35,190 bases of DNA, taken from CAVSUR01 sp052143655 (lineage in GTDB: Bacteria; Actinomycetota; Actinomycetes; Streptosporangiales; Streptosporangiaceae). The notes beneath the pieces are model-generated. The model made no database searches. It saw only the letters and a program-made list of their open reading frames with translations, and was not told where the DNA came from. Position 1 is the stretch's first letter, and the number at the start of each line of letters is the position of its first letter. A program made the position numbers and the translations under genes. The stretch is taken from positions 1 through 35,190 of the forward strand of contig JBKQSL010000327.1 of assembly GCA_052143655.1 (NCBI GenBank), in the 5' to 3' direction. This document shows positions 16,661 through 24,882 of the stretch, one piece after another.

Positions 16661-18814
16661 ATGGATCTGAAGCGCATCTTCCGCGGATGGACGATCGCCA
16701 TCCTCGCCGTAGTCCTGGTGTTCCTGTTCGTCTACCGGTTCGCCAGCTCTGGGCCGACGTACGAGCAGAAGGACACCTCGTACGTCGTCAAGCTGATCAA
16801 CACCGGCCAGGTCAAGTCGGCCCTGCTGATCGATACCGAGCAGACCATCCAGGTCACCACCAGGGGCGGCCAGGCCCTGCAGGCGTCCTGGGTCGGCAAC
16901 CAGGGCCAGCAGCTCGCCGCGATACTGCAGCGCGACTACGACGCCGGCAAGCTGCCGCAGGGCTACAACGTCGAGGTGCCCAAGGGCAGCTCGATCTGGA
17001 CCGTGCTGCTGTCGTGGCTGCCGTTCGTGGTGCTGTTCCTGCTGTTCTTCGTGTTCATGAACCAGATGCAGGGCGGCGGCTCGCGGGTCATGAACTTCGG
17101 CAAGTCCCGCGCCAAGCTGGTTACCAAGGACACCCCGAAGACGACCTTCTCCGACGTGGCCGGCGCCGACGAGGCGATCGAGGAACTCCAGGAGATCAAG
17201 GAGTTCCTGCAGAGCCCCGGCAAGTTCCAGGCGATCGGCGCCAAGATCCCGAAGGGCGTGCTGCTGTACGGGCCGCCGGGAACCGGCAAGACGCTGCTGG
17301 CCAGGGCCGTGGCCGGCGAGGCCGGGGTCCCGTTCTACTCGATCTCCGGCTCCGATTTCGTAGAGATGTTCGTCGGTGTCGGCGCCTCCCGGGTCCGCGA
17401 CCTGTTCGAGCAGGCCAAGGCCAACGCGCCGGCGATCGTGTTCGTGGACGAGATCGACGCCGTCGGCCGGCACCGCGGCGCCGGCTTCGGCGGCGGCCAC
17501 GATGAGCGCGAGCAGACCCTGAACCAGCTGCTGGTCGAGCTGGACGGGTTCGACGCCAAAGGCGGGGTCATCGTGATCGCCGCGACCAACCGGCCCGACA
17601 TCCTGGACCCGGCGCTGCTGCGCCCCGGCCGGTTCGACCGGCAGATCGTCGTCGCCCAGCCCGACCTGGCCGGCCGCAAGGGCATCCTGCGGGTGCACGC
17701 CCGCGGCAAGCCGTTCGCGCCGGGCGTGGACCTGGACATGATCGCGCGCCGGACGCCGGGCTTCACCGGCGCGGACCTGGCCAACGTGATCAACGAGGGT
17801 GCGCTGCTCACCGCCCGCGGTAACGAGACCCAGATCACGATGGCGTCGCTGGAAGAGGCGATCGACCGGGTCACGGCGGGCCCGAAGCGCAAGAGCGTGC
17901 TGCTGTCGGAGAAGGAGCGCAAGATCATCGCTTACCACGAGGGCGGCCATGCACTCGTGGGCCATGCGCTGCCGAACGCCGATCCGGTGCACAAGATCAC
18001 GATCATCCCGCGCGGCCGGGCACTGGGCTACACCGCGTCCGCGCCGGTCGAGGACAAGTTCCTGGTCTCGCGCGCGGAGATGATGGACCAGCTGGCGATG
18101 CTGCTCGGCGGGCGGACCGCCGAGGAACTGGTGTTCCACGAGCCCACCACGGGCGCGGCCAACGACATCGAGAAGGCCAGCTCTATTGCCCGCGGCATGG
18201 TCACCGAGTACGGGATGAGCGAGCGACTGGGAGCCCGCAAGTTCGGTACCGGGGACGGCGAGCCGTTCCTGGGCCGGGAGATGTCGCACAGCCGGGACTA
18301 CTCCGAGGAAATCGCCTCGGCGATCGATGACGAGGTCCGCCGGCTCATCGAGTCTTCCCACGACGAGGCCTGGGAGATCCTGGTCCAGTACCGGGACGTC
18401 CTCGATCACCTGGTACTGCAGCTGATGGAGCGCGAGACCCTGGCCCGGGAGGAAGTCCTGCGGATCTTCGCCCCGGTGCACAAGCGGCCGATCCGCGGTT
18501 CCTACACCGGCTACGGCAAGCGGCTGCCCTCGGACCGGCCGCCGGTGCTGACGCCGAAGGAACTCGCGCTGACCGCTGCCTCCGACGGCAAGGACCTGCC
18601 GTCCGGCAACGGGCAGGGGCCCGGCGGCGTCGCCGACCCGGCGCAGGCGATCGGGCGCCCCGGCGGGTCGCTGCCCGGCCCGGGTTCCCTCGGCCCGGCC
18701 GGCCCGCTGCATGACCCGCTCGGCCAGGACCCGTTCGGGCCGGACGGCCGCCGCAGCGGGCCCGGGGCTGACCCGCGCCAGCCAGGCGAGCCCGGTCACG
18801 GCGAGCCCTTGTGA
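16661..18814 (+). CDS. ftsH: ATP-dependent zinc metalloprotease FtsH
   Basis: A 717-residue membrane AAA+ protease. Membrane segments lie at about 10-27 and 113-133, flanking an external domain. The AAA module has Walker A GPPGTGKT (204-211), Walker B IVFVDEIDAVG (259-269) and the second region of homology ATNRPDILDPALLRPGRFDR (308-327). The M41 protease domain has HEGGH (426-430) and a third ligand in NDIEKASS (Asp 502). It degrades unassembled or damaged membrane and cytosolic proteins. A disordered Gly/Pro/Asp-rich tail makes up the last ~80 residues. The ATG at 16661 matches the family N-terminus (MDLKRIFRG). An AGGAGG at 16623-16628 is 32 bases upstream, too far to serve this ATG, so initiation may be weak. 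About 225 bp of leader precedes it with no clear gene. The stop overlaps folE (GTGA). Confidence 0.97.
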   Translation: MDLKRIFRGWTIAILAVVLVFLFVYRFASSGPTYEQKDTSYVVKLINTGQVKSALLIDTEQTIQVTTRGGQALQASWVGNQGQQLAAILQRDYDAGKLPQGYNVEVPKGSSIWTVLLSWLPFVVLFLLFFVFMNQMQGGGSRVMNFGKSRAKLVTKDTPKTTFSDVAGADEAIEELQEIKEFLQSPGKFQAIGAKIPKGVLLYGPPGTGKTLLARAVAGEAGVPFYSISGSDFVEMFVGVGASRVRDLFEQAKANAPAIVFVDEIDAVGRHRGAGFGGGHDEREQTLNQLLVELDGFDAKGGVIVIAATNRPDILDPALLRPGRFDRQIVVAQPDLAGRKGILRVHARGKPFAPGVDLDMIARRTPGFTGADLANVINEGALLTARGNETQITMASLEEAIDRVTAGPKRKSVLLSEKERKIIAYHEGGHALVGHALPNADPVHKITIIPRGRALGYTASAPVEDKFLVSRAEMMDQLAMLLGGRTAEELVFHEPTTGAANDIEKASSIARGMVTEYGMSERLGARKFGTGDGEPFLGREMSHSRDYSEEIASAIDDEVRRLIESSHDEAWEILVQYRDVLDHLVLQLMERETLAREEVLRIFAPVHKRPIRGSYTGYGKRLPSDRPPVLTPKELALTAASDGKDLPSGNGQGPGGVADPAQAIGRPGGSLPGPGSLGPAGPLHDPLGQDPFGPDGRRSGPGADPRQPGEPGHGEPL

Positions 18815-19440
18815 GCCAGGACGGGGCCGCCGGGCCAGACGGCCCGGCGGCCGCCGTTCCCGGCGGGCCGGCCATCGACCTCGGCCGGATCGAGCGCGCC
18901 GTCCGGGAGATCCTGCTCGCCATCGGCGAGGACCCGTACCGCGACGGGCTGGTGGAGACTCCCGCCCGGGTGGCGCGCGCTTACGCCGAGCAGTTCGCCG
19001 GCCTGCGGCAATCCCCCGAGGAAGTGCTCAGCACCATGTTCGATGCGGAGCACGACGAGATGGTCCTGGTCCGCGACATCGAGGTTTACTCGGTCTGCGA
19101 GCACCACCTGTCCCCGTTCTTCGGCCATGCCCACGTCGGCTACATCCCGAACGAGAAGGGTCAGCTCACTGGGCTCTCGAAGCTGGCCAGGCTGGTCGAT
19201 CTGTATGCTCGCAGGCCACAGGTGCAAGAACGGATGACCGCGCAGATCGCCGATGCGCTCGTGCGCGTGCTGGAGCCGCGAGGCGTTATCGTGGTAATCG
19301 AGGCCGAGCATTTGTGCATGGCCATGCGCGGTGTGCGCAAGCCGGGCGCGAAGACGGTGACTTCCGCGGTCCGCGGAAGTTTCCGGGACTCCGACAGCAC
19401 CAGGGCCGAGGCGATGAGCCTGCTCATGGCCCGCGGCTGA
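18811..19440 (+). CDS. folE: GTP cyclohydrolase I
   Basis: A 209-residue GTP cyclohydrolase I, converting GTP to dihydroneopterin triphosphate at the start of folate synthesis. Zinc ligands C96, H99 (in SVCEHH) and C169 (in EHLCMAMRGV) are present. The block GLSKLARLVDLYARRPQVQE and the C-terminal RGSFRDSDSTRAEAMSLL are typical. The first ~20 residues are a low-complexity Gly/Pro/Ala extension. It begins by GTG inside the ftsH stop codon, so its expression is tied to FtsH. A 21-nt palindrome (19360-19380) lies within the coding sequence. Confidence 0.97.
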   Translation: MSQDGAAGPDGPAAAVPGGPAIDLGRIERAVREILLAIGEDPYRDGLVETPARVARAYAEQFAGLRQSPEEVLSTMFDAEHDEMVLVRDIEVYSVCEHHLSPFFGHAHVGYIPNEKGQLTGLSKLARLVDLYARRPQVQERMTAQIADALVRVLEPRGVIVVIEAEHLCMAMRGVRKPGAKTVTSAVRGSFRDSDSTRAEAMSLLMARG

Positions 19441-19551
19441 TTGCGCCGGGCCTCCCCGGGGCAGCAAGCCGTCGTGGCCGTGCTCGGGTTTGGCGGCGGC
19501 CGGCCTTGGCGATGACTACGCTGATGGCCCGTGATCAGGGGCTTGACCTAC

Positions 19552-21462
19552 GTGTCTGACATGACTGACGAAAACGGGCCAGGCCCGGCGCAGCCCGCGG
19601 TCGGCGAGGCGCAGCGGCCGTCCAAGCCGACGGCTGCCCGTCCGCCTGACCAGCGGCGGCGCCGCAGATGGGTGCCGATCACCGCGAGCTGGCTGGCGCT
19701 GCTGATCGGGCTGGCCGACATCATCGTCGGCACCGAGTTCAGCATCTTCTACCGGCACGTCAAGCACCCGCTGCACCGGCTGGCCGCGGTCGCGCCCGGC
19801 ACGCTCAGCAACCTGACCCACACCGCTGATATCATCATCGGCCTGCTGCTGCTGATGCTCTCCCACGGGCTGCGCCGCCGCAAGCGCCGGGCCTGGCAGG
19901 CCAGCGTGGTGCTGCTGGCCAGCAGCCTGGTCATCCACTACATACACGGCCACCACCTGCGCGCGATGATCATCACGGGGGTGCTGCTGGCCGCGCTGGT
20001 GTTCTTCTGGCGGGAGTTCTACGCGGTCGGCGAGCCGGGCTCGCGATGGCGGGCGCTGGCCGTGTTCGTCGGGCTGGTGTGCGCGGACATCGCGATCGGG
20101 CTGTCCTACCTCGCGGTCCGCCGCGGGCTGGCCGGCAACTACACCATCGGCCAGCGCATCCAGTCCGTCATCTACCGGATGGTCGGCGCTACCGGGCCGG
20201 TCCAGTTCACCGCAGAAGGGCGCGACGACTTCTTCGGCTTCCTGGCCGCCGCGCTCGCCGCCTTCACCCTCATCGTCACCGCGTACATGTTCCTGCGCTC
20301 GGCCCGGCAGCCCGACCGGATGACCGCCCGGGATGCGAGCCGGATCAGGGACCTGCTGGAGCGGCACGGCGAGCAGGACTCGCTGGGCTACTTCGCGCTG
20401 CGCGACGACAAGGACATCATCTGGTCGCCGTCGGGCAAGTCCTGCATCGGCTACCGGGTGCTGGCCGGGGCCATCCTGGCCAGCGGCGACCCGATCGGGG
20501 ACCCCGAGGCCTGGCCCGGCGCCATCCATGCCTTCCTGGACGAGGCGGCCCGGCACGCCTGGGTTCCGGCGGTAGTCGGCTGCGGGGAGCTCGGCGCGGA
20601 GATCTGGTGCCGGGAAGGCGGGCTGACCGCGCTGGAACTCGGCGACGAGGCGGTCGTAGAGGTCGCCGACTTCTCCTTGCAGGGCCGGTCGATGCGCAAC
20701 GTCCGGCAGATGGTCTCCCGGGTGGCCCGGCAGGGCTACTCCACCGAGATCCGGTGCGTCGCCGACATCCCGCCCGAGGAGATCCGCAGGCTGATCCGGC
20801 AGGCCGACTCCTGGCGGGGCAGTCCCACCGAGCGCGGCTTCTCGATGGCCCTGGGCCGGGTCGGCGGTCCCGGCGATGACTGCTGCGTGCTGGTCACCGT
20901 CACCGAGAACGGGGTGCTGCGCGGGCTGCTGCAATTCGTCCCGTGGGGTGCCGACGGCCTGTCGCTGGACCTGATGCGCCGGGACCGCTCGGCCCAGCCG
21001 GGCATCAATGACTTCATGATCGTCGAGACCATCAAGGCCGCCCCGGAACTGGGCATCAAGCGCATCTCCCTGAACTTTGCCGCATTCCGGGCCGCGCTCG
21101 AGCGCGGGGAGCGGATCGGCGCGGGGCCGGTGCTGCGGGCCTGGCGGCGGATCCTGCTCTTCGCGTCCCGCTGGTTCCAGATCGAATCCCTGTACAAGTT
21201 CAACGCCAAGTTCCGCCCCGTCTGGCAGCCCCGGTTCCTGGTGTTCCCGGCCGCCGGTGACCTGCCGCGGATCAGCCTGGCGGCGCTGGAGGCCGAGGCA
21301 TTCCTGGTGTGGCCCACCATCGAGCTGCGCAGGATCGCCCGCCGCCTGGGCCTGGGCCGGCTCCGGCGCCGCCTGTCGGGCCGCCGCCGGGAGGCCGCCG
21401 GCCGCAGCCGGGCGGATGCGGCCGGCAGCCGGGCGGATGCGACCCGGACGTCAGGCTCGTAG
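19552..21462 (+). CDS. MprF-like phosphatidylglycerol lysyltransferase domain protein (DUF2156)
   Basis: A protein of about 636 residues. The N-terminal third has several membrane segments, among them ITASWLALLIGLADIIVG, ADIIIGLLLLMLS, AWQASVVLLASSLVI and MIITGVLLAALVFFW. The C-terminal half is a DUF2156 GNAT-like domain, as in MprF/LysX. Recognisable pieces are LGYFALRDDKDIIWSPSGKS, YRVLAGAILASGDPIGDP and NDFMIVETIKAAPELGIKRI. Proteins of this kind transfer lysine or another amino acid from aminoacyl-tRNA to phosphatidylglycerol, making the membrane less anionic. No LysRS domain is fused, unlike LysX of M. tuberculosis, but lysS lies ~5 kb downstream. The tail is basic with a short SRADA repeat. 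The start is unsure: GTG 19552 has AGGGG upstream; GTG 19531 and ATG 19561 are alternatives. Confidence 0.85.
   Translation: MSDMTDENGPGPAQPAVGEAQRPSKPTAARPPDQRRRRRWVPITASWLALLIGLADIIVGTEFSIFYRHVKHPLHRLAAVAPGTLSNLTHTADIIIGLLLLMLSHGLRRRKRRAWQASVVLLASSLVIHYIHGHHLRAMIITGVLLAALVFFWREFYAVGEPGSRWRALAVFVGLVCADIAIGLSYLAVRRGLAGNYTIGQRIQSVIYRMVGATGPVQFTAEGRDDFFGFLAAALAAFTLIVTAYMFLRSARQPDRMTARDASRIRDLLERHGEQDSLGYFALRDDKDIIWSPSGKSCIGYRVLAGAILASGDPIGDPEAWPGAIHAFLDEAARHAWVPAVVGCGELGAEIWCREGGLTALELGDEAVVEVADFSLQGRSMRNVRQMVSRVARQGYSTEIRCVADIPPEEIRRLIRQADSWRGSPTERGFSMALGRVGGPGDDCCVLVTVTENGVLRGLLQFVPWGADGLSLDLMRRDRSAQPGINDFMIVETIKAAPELGIKRISLNFAAFRAALERGERIGAGPVLRAWRRILLFASRWFQIESLYKFNAKFRPVWQPRFLVFPAAGDLPRISLAALEAEAFLVWPTIELRRIARRLGLGRLRRRLSGRRREAAGRSRADAAGSRADATRTSGS
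21405..21441 (+). repeat. 21-bp tandem duplication at the mprF-like/folP junction
   Basis: A 16-bp unit (CAGCCGGGCGGATGCG) recurs at 21405-21420 and 21426-21441, a 21-bp period. In the upstream frame it encodes two SRADA units. Both copies also carry an ATG in the folP frame, and the proposed folP start lies in the second. Confidence 0.85.
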
Positions 21463-22450
21463 CTTGGCCGCACCGCCGCGCCGGCCGGGCCCGGAGGCAG
21501 CCGCAGGCACCACCCCCCAGCCAGGGGCCAGCCCGGCCGCCCGTGCCGCAGCCGCCCCATCTGGCGCATCTGGCGCAGCTGGCAGTCTCCCCCTGGGCGG
21601 CCTGCCGAGATCGGGCCGCTGCCTGGTCATGGGGGTGGTCAACGTCACGCCCGACTCGTTCTCCGACGGCGGTGCCTGGCTGCAGCCGGACGCGGCGATC
21701 GCCCGCGGCCTCGAGCTCACCGCGCAGGGCGCCGACATCATCGACGTGGGCGGCGAGTCCACCCGGCCGGGCGCCGAGCGCCCGCTCGCGGCCGAGGAAC
21801 TGCGCCGTGCCCTGCCCGTGGTGGCCGGGCTGGCCGCGGGCGGCGTGCTGGTCAGCATCGACACGATGCGGGCGGCCGTGGCCGCCGCGGCCCTGGAGGC
21901 GGGGGCGCGCATCGTCAATGACGTCAGCGGCGGGCTCGCCGACCCGCAGATGGCCGGGCTGATCGCGGCGGCCGGCGTCCCGTACGTGGTCATGCACTGG
22001 CGCGGGCACAGCCACGAGATGCAGCGCCTGGCCGTCTACCGCGACGTCGTCGCTGAGGTCCGCGACGAGCTGGGCCAGCGGGTGGCGGCGCTCACCGCCG
22101 CCGGCGTGCGCGAGAGTCAGCTCGTCGTCGATCCCGGGCTGGGGTTCGCTAAGCTGCCCGAGCATAACTGGGCCCTGCTGACCCGGCTGGCCGACATCGC
22201 CAGGATCGGCGGCGCGACCTTCCCCGTCCTGGTCGGCGCGTCCCGCAAGCGCTTCATCGGCCGGCTGCTGGGCGGGCCGGACGGCGAGCCGCGATCGTTC
22301 GCCGGCAGCGACGACGCGACGATCGCGCTGACGGCGCTGGCCGCGTCGGCCGGGGCGTGGTGCGTGCGCGTGCACGCGGTCGCCGGGAACGCCGACGCGG
22401 TGCGGGTAGCGGCCCGCTGGCGTGCCGCGCTACAGGAGGGAAACGAGTGA
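21437..22450 (+). CDS. folP: Dihydropteroate synthase
   Basis: A protein of about 337 residues that condenses dihydropterin pyrophosphate with p-aminobenzoate to dihydropteroate; it is the sulfonamide target. Catalytic blocks are VMGVVNVTPDSFSDGG (64-79), DVGGESTRPGAE, VSIDTMRA, IVNDVSGG, VVDPGLGFAK and LVGASRKRFIG. Mycobacterial FolP starts only a few residues before MGVVNV. Here the frame adds about 64 residues rich in Ala, Pro and Gly, which may or may not be translated. ATG at 21437 overlaps the previous gene by 26 nt; TTG at 21464 is a later option and ATG at 21629 would lose conserved residues. The stop overlaps folB (GTGA). Confidence 0.93.
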   Translation: MRPGRQARSLAAPPRRPGPEAAAGTTPQPGASPAARAAAAPSGASGAAGSLPLGGLPRSGRCLVMGVVNVTPDSFSDGGAWLQPDAAIARGLELTAQGADIIDVGGESTRPGAERPLAAEELRRALPVVAGLAAGGVLVSIDTMRAAVAAAALEAGARIVNDVSGGLADPQMAGLIAAAGVPYVVMHWRGHSHEMQRLAVYRDVVAEVRDELGQRVAALTAAGVRESQLVVDPGLGFAKLPEHNWALLTRLADIARIGGATFPVLVGASRKRFIGRLLGGPDGEPRSFAGSDDATIALTALAASAGAWCVRVHAVAGNADAVRVAARWRAALQEGNE

Positions 22451-22812
22451 GCCTGGACCGGATCTCGCTGCTCGGCCTGCGAGTGACCGGCAGGCACGGC
22501 GTGTTTGATTTCGAGCGGGCCAGCGGCCAGGACTTCGTGATCGACGCTGCGCTGTGGCTGGACACCTCCGCCGCCGCAGCCACCGACGACCTGACCAGGA
22601 CCGTCGACTACGGCGCCCTGGCCGACCGGCTGGCGGCCATCGTCGCGGGCGAGCCAGTCGCGCTGATCGAGACCCTGGCCGACCGGCTCGCCGCGGCCTG
22701 CCTGGCCGACGAGCGGGTCCAGGAAGCCGAGATCACGGTGCACAAGCCGCAGGCGCCGCTGGCCCAGGCGGTCAGCGACGTGACGGTGACCATCCGCCGG
22801 AGCCGGGCGTGA
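22447..22812 (+). CDS. folB: Dihydroneopterin aldolase
   Basis: A 121-residue folate enzyme cleaving dihydroneopterin to 6-hydroxymethyl-dihydropterin and glycolaldehyde. The N-terminal GLRVTGRHGVFDFE, the VDYGALADRLAAIV block, and the C-terminal ITVHKPQAPL with the catalytic lysine are all in place. The order folP-folB-folK is standard. GTG at 22447 is supported by AGGAGGG eight bases upstream and by its overlap with the folP stop codon. Its own stop overlaps folK in the same GTGA way. Confidence 0.96.
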   Translation: MSLDRISLLGLRVTGRHGVFDFERASGQDFVIDAALWLDTSAAAATDDLTRTVDYGALADRLAAIVAGEPVALIETLADRLAAACLADERVQEAEITVHKPQAPLAQAVSDVTVTIRRSRA

Positions 22813-23333
22813 CGCACGTCGTGCTGGCCCTGGGCAGCAACCTCGGCGACCGGCTGGCCAGCTTGCAGGCCGGGCTCGACATGCTCGGTGACGGGCCTGG
22901 CCTGGACCTCGTGGCGGTCTCGCCGGTCTATCAGACCGCCCCGGTCGGCGGCCTGCCCCAGCCGGACTACCTCAACGCTGTCGCGACCGCGCAGGCCACG
23001 CTGCCCGCTGGCGAGGTGCTGGCCCGCTGTCATGCCGCGGAAGCGGCGCTGCACCGGGTCCGCGCCGAGGCCTGGGGCCCGCGGACCCTGGACGCTGATC
23101 TCATCGTCTACGGCGAGTCGGTCAGCGATGATCCCGCGCTCACCGTGCCGCACCCGCGTGCGCATGAGCGGGCGTTCGTGCTCGTGCCCTGGCACGACAT
23201 CGAGCCGGAAGCGCGGATACCTGGCCGCGGAGCTGTCGCGGACCTGCTGGCCGCCGTGGGCACCGCTGGCGTGACACTGCTGCCCGGGGCCCGGCTGCAT
23301 ATCCGCGGCGAGGCGCAGGCGGCCCGCCGGTGA
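22809..23333 (+). CDS. folK: 6-hydroxymethyl-7,8-dihydropterin pyrophosphokinase
   Basis: A 174-residue HPPK that transfers pyrophosphate from ATP to hydroxymethyl-dihydropterin, supplying FolP. The N-terminal LALGSNLGDR, the SPVYQTAPVGG segment and the catalytic RTLDADLIVYG motif (usually RTLDLDLL) followed by VPHPRAHERAFVLVPW are clear. It starts by GTG in the folB stop codon, and its stop overlaps the DUF3180 gene. This gives five consecutive folate-related genes in one coupled run with folE just upstream. Confidence 0.96.
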   Translation: MTHVVLALGSNLGDRLASLQAGLDMLGDGPGLDLVAVSPVYQTAPVGGLPQPDYLNAVATAQATLPAGEVLARCHAAEAALHRVRAEAWGPRTLDADLIVYGESVSDDPALTVPHPRAHERAFVLVPWHDIEPEARIPGRGAVADLLAAVGTAGVTLLPGARLHIRGEAQAARR

Positions 23334-23806
23334 CGCCTACCCGGCTGCGCACGCTGCTGGCTGTCGCCGCGGTCTGCGCGGCAGGATCCTGGCTGGCGGT
23401 TCGCGCCACATTCGCCAGCCTGCCGCCGCTGCCGTGGACCGCCATACCCGCGCTGGTGCTGCTGGCGGCGGCCGAGACGGTAATGGCCCGTAATCTCACC
23501 GCCAGGCTGGCCGGCCGCGGCAGGCCGGTGGCCCCAGTGGCGGTGGCCCGGCTGGCGGCCCTGGCCAAGGCCAGCTCGGTGGCGGCCGCGGTGTTCGGCG
23601 GGCTGGCCGCCGGCTGCGGCATCTACGGAGCCCAGAACTTGGCCAAGATGGTGCCGCGGCACGATGCCGTCGTCGGGCTGGCGACCTTCGCGGCGGCCGT
23701 CCTGCTCGCCGCCGCGGCCCTTTACCTGGAGCACTGCTGCCGGGCGCGCACCCCGCCCGACGACGACCTGCCGCCCGACCCGTGGGGCCCGGCGGACTGG
23801 CACTAG
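23330..23806 (+). CDS. DUF3180 membrane protein
   Basis: A 158-residue integral membrane protein. Four hydrophobic segments are visible: about 8-25, 36-52, 80-100 and 115-133. Three of these segments are rich in Ala, Val and Leu. A short acidic, Pro-rich tail (PPDDDLPPDPWGP) follows. The family is conserved immediately after folK in actinobacteria (Rv3605c position), but its role is unknown to me. The GTG start overlaps the folK stop. A perfect hairpin 63 bases downstream probably ends the transcript. Confidence 0.88.
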   Translation: MTPTRLRTLLAVAAVCAAGSWLAVRATFASLPPLPWTAIPALVLLAAAETVMARNLTARLAGRGRPVAPVAVARLAALAKASSVAAAVFGGLAAGCGIYGAQNLAKMVPRHDAVVGLATFAAAVLLAAAALYLEHCCRARTPPDDDLPPDPWGPADWH

Positions 23807-23817
23807 CGGCGCGCGGC

Positions 23818-23848
23818 GGTTCCTGGCGGCCCCGGGTTCCTGGCGGCC
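23818..23848 (+). repeat. Two 14-bp direct repeats
   Basis: GGTTCCTGGCGGCC occurs at 23818-23831 and 23835-23848, in the gap after the DUF3180 gene. This is a short local duplication with no obvious function. Confidence 0.6.
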
Positions 23849-23868
23849 TCCGGGCGATGGCTGCGGGC

Positions 23869-23890
23869 GTCCGGGAGCCGTCTCCCGGAC
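23869..23890. terminator. Hairpin closing the folate run
   Basis: GTCCGGGAG (23869-23877), loop CCGT, CTCCCGGAC (23882-23890): a perfect 9-bp GC-rich stem between the DUF3180 gene and the next gene start. No U-tract follows. Confidence 0.55.
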
Positions 23891-23907
23891 CAGGACCCGC
23901 CTCCGAC

Positions 23908-23913
23908 TATGCT
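23908..23913 (+). promoter_or_regulatory. Possible -10 element upstream of the DUF2520-panC-coaX run
   Basis: TATGCT lies 18 bases after the hairpin and 36 bases before the next ATG, in the context GACTATGCTG. No convincing -35 was found, so this is only a positional suggestion. Confidence 0.3.
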
Positions 23914-23949
23914 GATCACGGCCGCCCGGTACCCGGCGAGGACTGGAGC

Positions 23950-24882
23950 ATGATGGGAACCGACGACCCGCGCAGCACGGCCGGTCCCGGCCGCCGCGAC
24001 CTGGTGCATCCCGCGCAGCTGAGGATCGGCGTGGTGGGCGCGGGCCGGGCCGGCACGGCGCTCGCCGCGGCGCTGGCCCGGGCCGGCCATCAGGTCGTGG
24101 CGGCATCGGCGATCTCGGCCGCCTCGGTCCAGCGGGTCAGGCAGCGGCTGCCCGGTACTGCGATCGAGCGCCCGGAGCAGGTGATCGCCGCCGCCAGCCT
24201 GGTGCTGCTGACCGTTCCTGACGATGTCCTGCCCGGCCTGGTGGCCGGGCTGTCGGCCACCGGTGTCCAGCTGGCGGGCAAGCTGCTGGCGCACGTCAGC
24301 GGCCGGCACGGGATCGCCGTACTCGACCCGGCCGTCCGCCGCGGCGCGCTGCCGCTGGCGATCCATCCGGTGATGACGTTCACCGGGCGCCCGGACGACG
24401 TTGACCGGCTGGCGGGCGTGAGCTTCGGGGTGACAGCCCCGGCGGCGCTGCTCCCGGTGGCCCAGGCCCTGGTGGTGGAGATGGGCGGCGAGCCGGTGGT
24501 CATCGAGGAAGACCGCCGGGACCTGTATCACGCCGCGCTGGCCGGCGCGGCTAACCATCTGGTGACGCTGGTCACCCAGGCCGCCGACTTGCTGCGGGAT
24601 GCCGGGGTGGCCGATCCGGCAAGGATGCTCGGCCCGCTGCTGTCGGCGGCGCTGGACAACGCCCTGCGCCTGGGTGACGCGGCGCTCACCGGCCCGGTCG
24701 CGCGCGGTGACGCCGAGACGGTGGCCAGTCACGTGGCGGCGCTGCAGGCGGCCGCGCCCGGGGCGCTCCCGGCCTACCTGGCCCTGGCCCGGCTGACCGC
24801 CGACCGGGCGCTGGCCGCCGGGACGCTCACGGCGCAGGACGCTCAGCGCCTGCTCGACGTGCTGGCCGGGGGCCCGGCATGA
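23950..24882 (+). CDS. Rossmann-fold and DUF2520 domain protein
   Basis: A 310-residue protein. The nucleotide-binding glycine-rich segment is IGVVGAGRAGTALAAALARA. A DUF2520-type helical domain follows, marked by AIHPVMTFTGRPDDVDRLAG and the C-terminal YHAALAGAANHLVTLVTQA. It resembles 6-phosphogluconate dehydrogenase-like and ketopantoate reductase-like folds. The conserved neighbour panC invites a role in pantothenate synthesis, possibly ketopantoate reduction, but that is not proven. It matches Rv3603c in position. ATG at 23950 has GAGG (23938-23941) upstream; a second ATG follows at 23953. The stop overlaps the panC ATG (ATGA). Confidence 0.88.
   Translation: MMGTDDPRSTAGPGRRDLVHPAQLRIGVVGAGRAGTALAAALARAGHQVVAASAISAASVQRVRQRLPGTAIERPEQVIAAASLVLLTVPDDVLPGLVAGLSATGVQLAGKLLAHVSGRHGIAVLDPAVRRGALPLAIHPVMTFTGRPDDVDRLAGVSFGVTAPAALLPVAQALVVEMGGEPVVIEEDRRDLYHAALAGAANHLVTLVTQAADLLRDAGVADPARMLGPLLSAALDNALRLGDAALTGPVARGDAETVASHVAALQAAAPGALPAYLALARLTADRALAAGTLTAQDAQRLLDVLAGGPA

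Noticed and set aside
16655..18799. 714-residue open frame antisense to ftsH
   Set aside because: It mirrors ftsH exactly with no recognisable domain; the shadow results from third-position GC bias.
19516..20934. 472-residue minus-strand frame opposite the MprF-like gene
   Set aside because: It is rich in Gln, Asp and His without motifs, and the plus-strand protein is clearly real.
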